DNA from: Geosiphon pyriformis
Taxonomy: Eukaryota; Glomeromycota; Glomeromycetes; Archaeosporales; Geosiphonaceae
Direction: 5' to 3'
Assembly: GCA_016748015.1 (NCBI GenBank)
Contig: JAAOMT010000571.1
Span: 366,875-430,874, forward strand
DNA: 64,000 bases
Part shown: piece by piece, positions 12,197 to 24,450 of the stretch
Position numbering within the stretch: position 1 is the stretch's first letter
How the letters are laid out: every line of letters begins with the position of its first letter
Program-made: the position numbers and the translations under genes
The notes under the pieces: model-generated
Database searches by the model: none
Told to the model about the DNA's origin: nothing
What the model saw: only the letters and a program-made list of their open reading frames with translations

Positions 12197-13599
12197 ATGG
12201 CAAAAATTATCTACCTTTCCTCGGTTACTTGTGCCGCTCTTCTTACATTTGCCTTGGTCAATGCCGGTGATTTCAATGGCAACGCCAACGGAAATGGTAA
12301 CGTTGGTAGCTTAAATGGCAATGATAACGGTAATAACAACAAAGGCAGCTTTAACGGAAATAACAACGGAAACCTCAATTTTGGCTCTGCTAATGGTAAC
12401 GCTAACGGTAACAACAACAAGGGTGACTTTAACGGAAATAGCAACGGAAACTTGAACTGGGGATCATTCAATGGTAATGCTAATGGTAACAACAACAAGG
12501 GATCATATAACGGCAATAATGATGGTAACTGGAACTGGGGTTCATTCAATGGTAACGCCAATGGTAACAAAAATGTAGGATCATACAATGGTAATAATGA
12601 TGGTAACTGGAACTGGGGTTGGTTCAATGGAAACACCAATGGAAACTACAATTTAGGATCAACTAACGGTAACAACGTTGGAAACAAAAATCATNNNNNN
12701 NNNNNNNNNNNNNNNNNNNNNNNNNNNNNNNNNNNNNNNNNNNNNNNNNNNNNNNNNNNNNNNNNNNNNNNNNNNNNNNNNNNNNNNNNNNNNNNNNNNN
12801 NNNNNNNNNNNNNNNNNNNNNNNNNNNNNNNNNNNNNNNNNNNNNNNNNNNNNNNNNNNNNNNNNNNNNNNNNNNNNNNNNNNNNNNNNNNNNNNNNNNN
12901 NNNNNNNNNNNNNNNNNNNNNNNNNNNNNNNNNNNNNNNNNNNNNNNNNNNNNNNNNNNNNNNNNNNNNNNNNNNNNNNNNNNNNNNNNNNNNNNNNNNN
13001 NNNNNNNNNNNNNNNNNNNNNNNNNNNNNNNNNNNNNNNNNNNNNNNNNNNNNNNNNNNNNNNNNGATGGTAACTGGAACTGGGGTTGGTTCAATGGAAA
13101 CACCAATGGAAACTACAATTTAGGATCAACTAACGGTAACAACGTTGGAAACAAAAATCATAAACGAGGTGACTTCAATGGCAACGCCAACGGAAATGGT
13201 AACGTTGGTAGCTTAAATGGCAATGATAACGGTAATAACAACAAAGGGAGCTTTAACGGAAATAACAACGGAAACCTCAATTTTGGCTCTGCTAATGGTA
13301 ACGCTAACGGTAACAACAACAAGGGTGACTTTAACGGAAATAGCAACGGAAACTTAAACTGGGGATCATTCAATGGTAATGCTAATGGTAACAACAACAA
13401 GGGATCATATAACGGCAATAATGATGGTAACTGGAACTGGGGTTCATTCAATGGTAACGCCAATGGTAACAAAAATGTAGGATCATACAATGGTAATAAT
13501 GATGGTAACTGGAACTGGGGTTGGTTCAATGGAAACACCAATGGAAACTACAATTTAGGATCAACTAACGGTAACAACGTTGGAAACAAAAATCATTAA
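12197..13599 (+). CDS. GN-repeat secreted polyprotein A (interrupted by gap)
   Basis: Starts with a 23-residue signal peptide (MAKIIYLSS to ALVNA, V and A at -3/-1). It is followed by a 143-residue block made of eleven 13-residue motifs of the form G-S-x-N-G-N-x-N-G-N-x-N-x, about 41% Asn and 23% Gly. After the gap the end of a block ends NKNH, then Lys-Arg, then a complete second copy of the block, then stop (13597-13599). The first visible and last blocks differ by three synonymous changes that I can find and by no residue. Signal cleavage after VNA and kexin cleavage after KR would both expose GDFNGN, so each product has the same N-terminus. The reading frame cannot be followed through 12695-13065. 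Role unknown: probably a kexin-processed extracellular peptide or structural precursor. Confidence 0.85.
12266..12694 (+). repeat. 429-bp coding repeat unit, copy 1 of gene A
   Basis: Encodes one 143-residue block (eleven 13-residue motifs) from GDFNGN to NKNH directly after the signal peptide. The last copy lies at 13168-13596. Confidence 0.92.
12695..13065. other. assembly gap (371 N) inside gene A
   Basis: An N run. The sequence before it ends exactly at the end of one 143-residue block; the sequence after it resumes at the 96-bp tail of another block. If exactly one extra unit (6-bp KR linker plus 429 bp) spans the join, 339 bp would be missing, close to the 371 drawn. The gap is best explained by a tandem repeat the assembler could not resolve. 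Confidence 0.85.
13168..13596 (+). repeat. 429-bp coding repeat unit, last copy of gene A
   Basis: Preceded by AAACGA (Lys-Arg) at 13162-13167. The translation is identical to the unit at 12266-12694, with a few silent base differences. This points to recent amplification or gene conversion. Confidence 0.92.
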
Positions 13600-15080
13600 G
13601 ATCATTATCAAAGACATTGCAAATGAGGCATTTTCAACACCATCTAATTTAGATAATGTTTACAAGTCCTGTACTTTGCTAGACTTCAAGTAACTTTGTT
13701 GTAGTTTTATTTAGTCATAATGTTAAAATTTTCACGTCTTTCTATGTAATTATAATTTTGGATGTGAATTTAGACCTAATTTTACTGATTATCCACGATC
13801 GAAATACATAACTAGTAAATTTCTTTCAAGAAATAAAATCAAAATTTTAAATACAGTAATTGGTTATGAATTTGTTTAAAGTGACTTAAACAGGTTTCGT
13901 TGGTGAAACTGAAATAAGCAAAAGTATTAAAAAAAGCAAATGATCGAAATTTCTACGCATAAGATCTTTCAACACTCTTAATTCGTCAAAATATTTTGAT
14001 ATTGGCAAAATGGGAAATGATAAACTTGAAAACCTATTTAAGGTTTGGTCACTGCTATGGATACAGAGGTAGCTCAGAGCCAAATTTTATTATGCACACA
14101 TTCGGGCTTGAAAGTAGTCACGAAATATGGGTACACAGTTTCATGAGGTGAAACTTGAATGGTACCACTTCAGATTTCCTATCTTGAACCCACACAAAGG
14201 TAAACTCTAATCGTAATTTTAATATGATGTTTTGTGAAAATCTTTTACTGAAATGCAACAGTGAAATCAAAAAGAGAGATAAACTTAAAACATATCTAGT
14301 TTATTAATCAGTAATCACAAATTTGATATTTATCCATCTCACATACAATCAGCACAATTACCATCTAGTATTAGAAAGGCTTTCGTGTAGCAATTTGGTT
14401 CAATTATAGGACTATCTCAACAGGAAATACAATGGGCGTAAGTATGATAATTTGGTCAAAACTTCTTTCAAGTATTCAGGATGACGCCTTTGCTGAAATA
14501 GAATTTTATAAAGTCTTTTAATTGGAAAATTATTTTAAACCTTTAAAACCAATTTGAGTATCACTCATTTCCAACAATAATTGATAAGAATTTTTTGTTT
14601 TTGACTATTCGATTTTAATAATATTGATTATTTCGAAAAATATTTTTCATCCCATATCGCATTATCACATTTTTATAACTTATAATTATGCTAATGATTT
14701 TAATAAAAATGTACTTTGACTAAAGTTGCCATAATTTTTTCCCTGAGATTCAAACCTATTACATTTACAAACATATGAATAACCAGAGGTGGGAGATTAC
14801 CTCGTTCTTGCTTTAACTGATAATGTAAATTAAATAATGATGATATTTTAATAAAACAAAATAAAGGTTATAAAAAAATTTCTGTTTGAAAGTTTTTTAC
14901 CTTAGAATTTAAATTAAAGATTTTAAATTAATCTAGTCAAAAAGACTTAATATTAAAATATATTTTAAATTGTGTAATATGAAAGCTATATAATAACAAA
15001 GTTATATAGTTTAATATATACAATTTATTAATGTTAATTTTTAACGATAACAATCAATTACAAATCTAATTATAATAATC
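13600..15080. other. intergenic region
   Basis: 3' flank of gene A and following AT-rich DNA. No frame with gene-like composition is supported; the 65-codon minus frame at 13886-14083 has no recognisable feature. Confidence 0.45.
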
Positions 15081-15360
15081 GTTTACAATATGGAATTTTT
15101 AGTAAGACAATAATTCAAAACACATCTTAAAATGATCTCAAAGCCTGTTTTCCAAAAATGCAGTTTTTTTGGACATGATATAGTCTTAATCTTAATCTAA
15201 TTGTAAATATTTTAACCAAAATTACATTAAAAAAATAAGATGACAAAAACAAAGTGTCAAACAAAAGAGTTTTGTTATGTTGTTAAAAAAGAGTGAAAGA
15301 ATCTTTTAAAGAATGAAGTTTTTAACTACATTAATAGTATACAAAATCGTCTTAACTAGA
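15080..15360 (+). pseudogene. Tc1/mariner transposase 3' relic
   Basis: The DNA around 15107 (acaataattcaaaacaca) nearly repeats the transposase segment at 2765. Downstream frames read SLNLNLIVNIL near 15180, in the place of the Tc1 SPDLNPIEN motif, and then VVKKE and NEVFNYINSIQNRL near 15280-15355, which resemble a Tc1 C-terminus. Frameshifts and stops break it, and I find no terminal repeats. Confidence 0.45.
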
Positions 15361-16495
15361 CATATGTTTTTTAACTTAAAAACAATACAAAAAATAATTT
15401 TTATTATTATTATTGTTATTGAATAATTAAATAAATTTGATTATTATTGTTTTACAAAGAAAAAATTAAAATATATATTATAAAAAACAAAATTTTATTG
15501 TTTTATATTCACAAATTGCTTTTTGTTTGTTATTACTTTTTTTTTTTTTTACAAAGATATTACAAAGAAATAAAACAGCTTCAGAAAATATTTAAAAGTA
15601 CAAATGTCATTTTTATGTTTATAACAATCAAGAAACTTAAAATTAAAAATTTTTGAAAATATATCAGTTTTTTTCTAACGGCTTGAGAATTAAAAACTGT
15701 AATAAAATTTATTTAGTAAATTTTATAAAAAACTACCATTTTTAATTAAAACTTTATTATCATTACAAAATAAATGGATTTGAATATTTTCTTAAAATAA
15801 TTTGTTTTATTAATATATATTATTTTTTTATGAATTTTATTTTTCACAATATGTTGTAAATTAAAAAACTATTTTATTAAACATAAAAAAAATAATTTTT
15901 TATTGCATTGTAGACTAAAAATTGTATTTGAATAGTTTGAAATAAATATAATGCTTAATTATTATATAGTGGTAATTTAGAATTATACAAACCCAATTAG
16001 TTACGATTTATGTGATAGTTTATCATATTCACCATTTCATTTTTACTATGCATAAATACTAATAAATTTTACAAATTAAATGTTTATATGATTAAAAAAT
16101 TTGCAAATTTATAATATTTAAAATTTGTCTATAATATATTAAAACAATAAAAAACTTAAATGCTTATATTTTTTAAAAAAATTATTTTGGATTTTAATTG
16201 GCATATTTTTAATAATAATTTAGCTCACAGTATATTATAAAAGATATATTTTAATATTTTGTATTTCAAATACTACAAAAATTCAGACAATATTGAAATA
16301 ATTACATCTTTTAATAAACATTATCAATGTTTTCATCTTGAGAAAAATATTTCTTATTTGTTGGTCTATTTTCAGTTTATTTACATACAAAGCAAAAAGT
16401 AACAAAAGGTTTTAATACAATTAATGTCTTGTTTTGCATGAAAAAATTAAATTCGAAGTAAAATACTGGAAATTAAAATCATTAAATTTTATCTG
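15361..16495. other. AT-rich intergenic stretch
   Basis: Nothing recognisable. The small + strand frame at 15447-15656 is low-complexity and opens from a long T run. Confidence 0.45.
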
Positions 16496-16756
16496 TTATG
16501 AATGGGGTAAATGTTTGAAAATGTTTTTGAGACAAATTATTAGATGGCAAAGGTTATCAAATTTGAGCTTAGTGAATATTTCCTCAGTTGTATTCCGAAG
16601 TGTGTCTTGACAAATTTTCAAATCCTCAAATTTGGAAATAGATTTCCAAAGCAAAAATTCAGTTTCTGTATTTATTGCTCGAGGGAATTTAGGATCAAAT
16701 AAAAGATTGTACATGTCGAAATAATTATAACACTTAAGATCATTGTGATTATACAT
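16496..16756 (-). CDS. 86-residue hypothetical, duplicated
   Basis: An open frame beginning MYNHNDLKCYNYF and ending KHLPHS, 16 bp downstream of GN gene B on the same strand. I do not recognise a domain; it has no signal peptide or membrane segment. A diverged, stop-broken copy of this DNA lies at about 24450-24660, also just beyond a decayed GN-repeat copy in the same orientation, so the two were duplicated together. It may be a real small gene, the 3' end of a longer gene, or simply part of the duplicated block. Confidence 0.3.
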   Translation of the reverse strand: MYNHNDLKCYNYFDMYNLLFDPKFPRAINTETEFLLWKSISKFEDLKICQDTLRNTTEEIFTKLKFDNLCHLIICLKNIFKHLPHS

Positions 16757-16772
16757 ATTGAACTATAAAAAA

Positions 16773-17309
16773 TTAGACATATTTTAATACCGATCCATTA
16801 ACATGAGTTTTTTCTCTCACAGGATAGCGTTTTTTAAGCTCATATCTCTTAGATACATCTCTCTTCAAGTCGTCGTTGCTATTCCTATTACCGTTAGACC
16901 AACCGCTATTGAAGTTACCATTGTTGTTCCCATTCAAGCTACCGTGATTATTGTTGCCATCATTATTTTCATTATTGCTGCCAAATTTATCATTTCCATT
17001 ACCACCTCCGCGTTTGCTGAGCCGAGTTTGCCTCAAAATTGGCTCTCTCTTATATAAGTATCTCTTCCAGTCGTCGTTGCCGTTCCTATTACCGTGAGAC
17101 CAACCGATATTGAAGTTACCATTGTTGTTCCCATTCAAGCTACCGTGATTATTGTTGCCATTATTATTTCCATTATTGATGCCAAGATTATCATTTCCAT
17201 TATTATTTCCATTACTACTTCCGCGTTTTTCATTCGCTGAGACCGTTCCAGTAAAGGTGAGGAGAGCAACATAAAATAAGGCAGATATTACAAAAGTTTT
17301 CTTTGCCAT
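16773..17309 (-). CDS. GN-repeat secreted polyprotein B
   Basis: 178 residues. The signal peptide (MAKKTFVISALF to GTVSA, about 26 residues) is followed by NEKR and a first cargo block of four 13-residue motifs (GSSNGNNNGNDNL and so on) ending DDW-KR. Next come short spacers YLY-KR and EPILRQTRLS-KR, a second diverged block of four motifs starting GGGNGN and ending DDL-KR, then DVS-KR, YELK-KR and a basic tail. The dibasic sites would release two blocks of about 50 residues plus very short peptides. The start is the only ATG before the signal peptide; the TATA box lies about 75 bp upstream. The inverted copy at 21180 shares the first half. Intact frame, so likely functional; role unknown. Confidence 0.82.
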   Translation of the reverse strand: MAKKTFVISALFYVALLTFTGTVSANEKRGSSNGNNNGNDNLGINNGNNNGNNNHGSLNGNNNGNFNIGWSHGNRNGNDDWKRYLYKREPILRQTRLSKRGGGNGNDKFGSNNENNDGNNNHGSLNGNNNGNFNSGWSNGNRNSNDDLKRDVSKRYELKKRYPVREKTHVNGSVLKYV

Positions 17310-18190
17310 TTAAAGTTCTCCTAGGAAGGATCTTTCTTTTGAAATTATTAAGATGAAGTTTTTGTTGAGAAGGCAATGGTTTTTTTATATACCTTTCAAA
17401 TGTTAGGTTACTCTAGAAATTCAATTTTTTCAGGCATAACATTAATGGTTAATTGGAGTATTAACTATTCACCCTCTTTTTAGAGTAGCAAAAATATTTC
17501 TCATATTTACAATTAATTTCACTTGTAACGCATTATCGTTATTTGAAACTTTTTTTAGTATATTCTATATTATTCTGATATAACTAAAAAGATTTCCAGT
17601 CTAGCACATTCTTACGCTAAGGGCTATCATTGAAATTTTAGAACAAAGCCTTTGAGGCTTTAAACCTTAATTTTTCGTAGTAAGAATGAAGCCACTATCT
17701 GTGACTTTGAATCTAGACCATTTTAATTACTCTAGTAAAATAACGTTTGCCAATTTGATTTTTTAAGAGAATAGATTTGATCGGATGACTTCCCAATATC
17801 TTATTAATTTGAAATAGCAAGCAACATATTAAACCAAAGAATGACTTTGATATTTCAGGTTTTGAGGCTAGTGGTAGTGATTTCACGACTTTCTTAATTG
17901 GGGTTTTATTGTTTTGGCTCTTTTGCCTTTTTTGCCTTTTTTTAAGGCGGAATATTTCTTTTCCAGTTGCTTATTCTTCAATAACATTATATGACATGTA
18001 AAAACATCTTAAACTAATAAATAATCAAGGATTACCTAATTTTAGAGGCTGGTGGCAATATATTCTTATTAGGATTTCATTGATTAGCTTTTTTTACCTT
18101 TTAATTCACCTATAAATTTGTGAATTCAAGATGTTTAGATATTTTGCAAAATATTATTTATTATTATTATTATTTTTCAAATTATATTAT
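17010..18190 (-). repeat. left arm of inverted duplication
   Basis: This DNA, from inside gene B through its promoter and about 0.9 kb of upstream sequence, recurs in opposite orientation at 20278-21482 with few differences. The inner end lies in the gcaaaatattatttattattatt tract near 18150-18190. The arms carry the 5' half of gene B, its TATA box and its 5' flank. Confidence 0.88.
17383..17391 (-). promoter_or_regulatory. TATA box of GN gene B
   Basis: TATATAAAA on the minus strand, about 75 bp upstream of the ATG at 17309. The same element is kept in the inverted copy at 21075-21083. Confidence 0.6.
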
Positions 18191-18499
18191 ACGTAAAATC
18201 TATTGTCTTTATCGATTTTAACAAAGCAAACCGTGAATGTTGGTGCTGTGCCGTTTTGTTTAACTGTTAATTGGTTCTCTATCTCCAAGCTTTCTTGCAA
18301 TTAAAACACTCTTTCAATAATAAAATAGGGAGGATATTAGATAAGATTTTAACAAACTTAAAGATAAAGCAAGGAGGCAACAAATCTAGGTGTAAAACTT
18401 ACAAGCTGTTCCTAAAATTAGAGAATCTCGTATTAAATTTTTGTTAAATAGTTCATAATTTCAATTCTCGATTCATAATTTTGCTCAATTATTAACCCT

Positions 18500-19790
18500 T
18501 AAGACATGTAAGTAGTTTTAATCCAAAATCATTATTTCACTTTCCACAACACCTATTTGCTTCTTCGATGTTTGTGACGTCACATTGACGGATATAAAAT
18601 GGATAACAAAAAGATTTATCAGTCTTATGTTTTAACTTTAGGCGGAATTTTAAAACAACGACTGCAAAACTTATACTTTTCAATAATTAAAAGGTTTAAA
18701 GAGAAATTAGGATATTAATTAATAAATGAAAAAATTAATATTTGTAATATTTAATTTTTTTACCTAAAATTTAAAACAATAATTTATTATATAATTTTTG
18801 GTCAATGGATGAGATATTTGTTAGAAGGTTAGATTATATTTTAAATATGAAAAAATAATCCCGTCTCTTCAGAAAATTCAAATTATTTAGCAACAAAAAT
18901 TATGTTTTCAAATTAATTTAATCAGTTCTATCAAGTTTTTTATTATCAATCCCACCTTTATTTCTTTTTTCTCTTCTTAGTTGTTAAAAAAAATCAATAT
19001 ATCAAGTTTTCTTCGTTTTTCACAAATAAACTTGATTTTATAATTCACCAACATTATAACATCTAATTGTACATAGACTTGATCCTGCTTATCAGGAAGA
19101 GAGAACTAGGCTAGAAAATTTGTTAGTTAGGTAGAATCTTAAATGGGGAGGTTAAATTGGGTAATTTATCGAATACAAGATAGTATTTCTTCGGGTTTAT
19201 TGAAAATGGTTTTTGTCAAATTCTTTCAAGAATCAAAAGTAATTATGTTGGGAAATATTTTAATTTTTAAATTCTCGAGATTCTAATTATTTGATTATGT
19301 ATGTGCAGAGTAAAGTTTTATCTCATGGATCCAATTTTTTTCGAGACATATATAAATTAGTTATTTATCTTTCCCTATGATCATAGATTTGGTTTCTAAA
19401 AAATCAACTATTTAGTAAAACTTGTATTTATTAAATTAAAAGTAAATAAAAGGTTTAAATAACAGAAAATCCCAATACTATTTGTTATGCATATAAGTAT
19501 ATTGTTTCTAAAAATATATAACTTTTCATTTTAACATAATGGTGTATTGCATCGATTGGTGCAATCCCAATATCCCATTGTGATCGTCATTCTTCACCAT
19601 TTTTTTATAATATAAAATAGATTTTAGTTCCACAAAAAAAATGAACCTCAAAAGATCCCCAAAAATACTAATATCAATAAAAATTTTTCCTTGTGAGATG
19701 TTAATATAGCAAAGTGAATATTGAATCCGCTGTAGAAACCCTTGTAAGTTCAAAGAGAATGATATAAATACGCCCACCAATGGTAAAAGA
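18500..19790 (+). repeat. dispersed repeat, copy 1 (palindrome spacer)
   Basis: Diverged but collinear with about 41340-42640 in the same orientation. Shared landmarks include a tatcaggaagagaga stretch (19089 and 42070), a region around atttcttcgggt / atttcttgaga, and gattggtgcaatcc (19555 and 42598). It fills the spacer between the two inverted arms. No intact frame; identity unknown. Confidence 0.5.
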
Positions 19791-20277
19791 CAGGATTTAA
19801 CTTTCGTAAATCCTTAATACCAGTTATTGCTGACCTTTATTGCTTTCTGTACCTACATCTAGTCCTGAGTTTCAGGACATGACAACTATGTCAGCCGGAA
19901 TAAAATTCTAGTTCGTAAGATATGGATTTAAACCTCGGACTGAAAAGTTTTTTATCTCCTACAAAAAGTTCTTAAATTTGTACAAACAAAAACTAAATAA
20001 CTATTGTAGAAAAGACTTTTTCAAAACAATTGAAATCAAAAAATATAAGTTTAAAGATGAATGGAAATCATGAAGTTTTGCAATTTAAACCTATCTTATA
20101 TCATTATGTAGAAGATTAAATTAATCGCAAGCTCTTATTGTCATCATATTAGGCTGTTATTTAAATATAGATAATGGAAAATAAATTAATACTCCCAATA
20201 AAAATACTAAATAAGCAATACAGCACCAACATATTACCTGCAGAAGCCTATATATTAGAAATTGGGATTCTTGCCTT

Positions 20278-21482
20278 AATATAATTTGAAAAATAATAAT
20301 AATAATAAATAATATTTTGCAAAATATCTAAACATCTTGAATTCACAAATTTATAGGTGAATTAAAAAGGTAAAAAAAGCTAATCAATAAAATCCTAATA
20401 AGAATATATTGCCACCAGCCTCTAAAATTAGGTAATCCTTGATTATTTATTAGTTTAATATGTTTTTACATGTCATATAATGTTATTGAAGAATAAGCAA
20501 CTGGAAAAGAAATATTCCGCCTTAAAAAAAGACAAAAAAGGCAAAAGAGCCAAAACAATAAAACCCCAATTAAGAAAGTCGTGAAATCACTACCACTAGC
20601 CTCAAAACCTGAAATATCAAAGTCATTCTTTGGTTTAATATGTTGCTTGCTATTTCAAATTAATAAGATATTGGAAAGTCATCCGATCAAATCTATTCTC
20701 TTAAAAAATCAAATTGGCAAACGTTATTTTACTAGAGTAATTAAAATGGTCTAGATTCAAAGTCACAGATAGTGGCTTCATTCTTACTACGAAAAATTAA
20801 GGTTTAAAGCCTCAAAGGCTTTGTTCTAAAATTTCAATGATAGCCCTTAGCGTAAGAATGTGCTAGACTGGAAATCTTTTTAGTTATATCAGAATAATAT
20901 AGAATATACTAAAAAAGTTTCAAATAACGATAATGCGTTACGAGTGAAATTAATTGTAAATATGAGAAATATTTTTGCTACTCTAAAAAGAGGGTGAATA
21001 GTTAATACTCCAATTAAACATTAGTGTTATGCCTTAAAAAATTGAATTTCTAGAGTAACCTAACATTTGAAAGGTATATAAAAAAAACCATTGCCTTCTC
21101 ATAAAAAACTTTTTCTTAATAATTTCAAAAGAAAGATCCTTCCTGGGAACTAAATATAAAATTCTAAAGAGTACTTTAAGTGGCAAAGAAAACTTTTGTA
21201 ATATCTGCCTTATTTTATGTTGCTCTCCTCACCTTTACTGGAACGGTCTCAGCGAATGAAAAACGCGGAAGTAGTAATGGAAATAATAATGGAAATGATA
21301 ATCTTGGCAGCAATAATGGAAATAATAACGGCAACAATAATCACGGTAGCTTGAATGGAAACAACAATGGCAACTTCAATATCGGTTGGTCTCACGGTAA
21401 TAGGAACGGCAACGACGACTGGAAGAGAGACTTATATAAGAGAGAGCCAGTTATTAAGTGAATTGGGCTCAACAAACGCGGA
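20278..21482 (+). repeat. right arm of inverted duplication
   Basis: Reverse complement of 17010-18190 with scattered substitutions. It includes the copied upstream region, the TATA box (21075-21083) and the signal-peptide half of GN copy C. The spacer between the arms is about 2.1 kb. Confidence 0.88.
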
Positions 21483-21545
21483 AGTGGTAACTTGAAGAGA
21501 GATCCTATGTTCATTTTACCCGATATCCCAATTGATATGTCTTAA
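21180..21545 (+). pseudogene. GN-repeat copy C, inverted and broken
   Basis: Encodes almost the same signal peptide and first four 13-residue motifs as gene B (one N-to-I type change in the motif block). The initiator ATG is GTG here (TTAAGTGGCAAAG against TTAAATGGCAAAG), and extra bases sit in the 5' leader with no replacement ATG in view. After YKREP an in-frame TGA (21459-21461) replaces the CAA codon of gene B. The frame then continues NKRGSGNLKRDPMF to a TAA at 21543-21545. Relative to gene B, the second GN block is deleted between GGTAA and CTTGAAGAGAGAT. Start loss plus a premature stop make this a pseudogene, although a GTG or other non-AUG start cannot be fully excluded. Confidence 0.8.
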
Positions 21546-24450
21546 AAAGTTTATTTTAGATCAAGTTTTTAAATTCTCTTAGCTGTACATACTCCCTTGT
21601 TCATGTAATTAACTTGTATAATTTCTTATAAAGAGATTTATTTTACATGAATCTCAATAAAAAAATGTCAATCTTTTGGTAAATTCGAATTTGATATCCT
21701 AGTTTGACTTGCATACTTAAATGATTCCATTTATAATAGTCATTTCAATATATAAACCGCGAATTTAATCTTCATAAATAGGCAAAATATACTTCAGACT
21801 ACAGCTGAGAAAATGTTCAGGAAGCTCAAATTCGATAACCTTTGATTTGTAATATTATCCGCTAAAATTTAAGTTTTTTTCTATTATGATAAATACAACT
21901 CGAATTTATAAATTACGATCAATGGTTAATTTTTTCATGTAAAGCAAAATATTAGGTTTATTAAAAAATCTTTGTACTCCTGGTTTTTTAAAAAAAATAT
22001 AATTCCTACATATTTTGCTTTCCATGACATTTTTTTGATAAATGCTCTAGATTTGGATATGACTAGCCAAATTTGAGCTTTTCAAAATCAATAGTTTTTT
22101 AAAGAAAACCATAATTACAAATGTCAAACTTTTATCTCTGAAAAAAATTTTAGTATGTGTATTTTTCTAATAACTTCTAAAATTATTATTATTTAAAAAA
22201 TTTCTGGTAAAAATTCTTTCTTATTTTTATATCTATTTGGGATTTATTTTATAATGTAAAATATTCAAATTTGTGTAGTTGAAATAGAAATTAAAAAACT
22301 AAGTTTATTTTTTCAACTAAATTTTAATTTCTTGTCATCCAACTACTATTTACAGATTACAACATATGTATTTTCAAATATAGACATGAATTATTCTCTT
22401 TCTAATTAGCCATCTAGGCCAATTAAAACTACTTTGTGTTAAAGCATTATGCAAAGTATTTATTTTTTAGTTTTTTGTTATGTTTCAAAGTAGAATCTAA
22501 TATGCTTATTAGAACACTTATTATATTATCTAAACAATTAACAGATTTAAGCAAATACTATAGAACATTTTTAACAATTTTAAAATATTAATTATTTAAT
22601 ACATCAAAATTTTTGATTCAGTATTTAGTATTAATTTGTAGTTAATTCAATTTTTTAGTGCAAAACTGAAAAATCAAAGCTTTATGCTTTAAAGAATAAA
22701 ATAAGTTTAAAAACAGTAGTAACAATAATAAAGTTGTTAAAATATATACAAAAATTATCTAATATATAACTTTTTAAATAATTTTTTTTTAAATATATAT
22801 AATACTTATAATTTATAATAATGAAAACATAAAAAACAAAACCAATTATTAAACACAGCATATTTTATTTAGTTTTAATGGTTTTTACAACAATAAAACA
22901 ATAAAATTACTAATTTATTTAATTTTATTACATTTTATTATTGTTAAGCTTGATTTAACGTTAATTTTAACTAATTTTAACTAGACAAAATAATTTATTT
23001 CGATTTTAAAATAATATTTAAATGCTTTTATGCTTTTATTTATTGAAAGCTTTTCTATTAATTGAAACTAAATTTGTTAATAAACTTAAAAGTTAACATT
23101 ATATTTAAAAAATAAAAGTTAAATATTAAAATAATGGCATTTTCAATAGTATATACTTACAAATTTGTTATCATCAAAATTAATTTAGTGTTTTGACAAT
23201 TAAATTAAATATATTGTCTGATATCACAGTATTAATATTACCCAAAATTCTTTTGTAAGCTTTTAACATTAATTTTATTCTATCTACAAAGCAAATTACG
23301 ATAATAAGTACTAATTTTAAAGGATTACTTGAACAAAAATTCTTATGTTCACTCTAATTTGGTTAATACTTGAGTAGCTTTTTACTTCTGTAGTTAATTG
23401 CTTTGAAGAGCAGAAAAAGATAACATAACAATTAAAATATGTCAGACAATATTTTTATTGACATATTCAGCAGCAGAGCACAGCCATTATTAGATAACAC
23501 AAAGTAATCTAACTAACTACTGATAAATGTGACTTAACTAAATGCCACTATGCCTAAGGAAATACTTTGCCAGCCGAACTTCAGAATCCATTTTGCTTGT
23601 GTGGCATCAGAATTTTTTTTTCAGCACGTTGCTCAAGATTTTTCTTTAATACTGTTGAGAACACAACTAATGTTGTGGTTAACACAATAATTTGCTGCAA
23701 TAGCATTATATGTCCAATTTTTTCCAGGTGTGTCAAAAAAACATTGATATGTTTGAAGGTGAAAATTATGCGAATAACAAAAGATCTGTAATGGAAGAAA
23801 TTCACAATTTAAAAAGTAAAATGAGTGTTTATATTATATAGCAATAAGCGCATATATGGGGCGTGCTGCAACAAAACAAAAAATATTATTGGTTCAATAA
23901 TAAGTCATGGTTTCATATTATAAATTATATTTGTTTAAAAACAAGTCTTAATTTTATTCAAGTTTCCAAACTAAAATAAAATTATCTAGTTTGCTTATTA
24001 TTTTTCTTTTCAACTTTGTTTTTTTTTTTAAATTTTGAGACAAATAGAAGCACAAGCAGATTTTAGAGTAAATGAATTGCTACCCTCTTCAGTTATTATT
24101 TTATGGAATTCTTTTACAGAATGGTGGTTTTAATCAACTGTTATAAATTGTTATTTTACTAAAAAAAACAAGCCAAACAAAGAGTAAAAAAATACAGCTA
24201 CTTTCTTGACTGACACAATACTTGAAGTCTCTGAAAATGTCTAAACTTTTCTGAATTTTTTTATTTCTTTGACATAAGTTCCATTGAAATTCTCATCGCC
24301 AATATTTTTTCTCTACAAAAATACAGAAATCTAAGTGATTTAAATGATTTTGGAATACTGGAAAAACAAACTTCATTAAAAAATTTTTGACTTGCACAAT
24401 TTATATTTAGTAATAAAATTCTAAAAACAAAATTTAGCATGTTAAAATAC
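21546..24450. other. AT-rich intergenic stretch
   Basis: 3' flank of copy C and then AT-rich DNA. Around 23560-23820 there are overlapping frames on both strands of about 74 codons that are slightly less AT-rich than the surroundings; I recognise nothing in them and they may be remains of an old gene or element. Confidence 0.4.
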
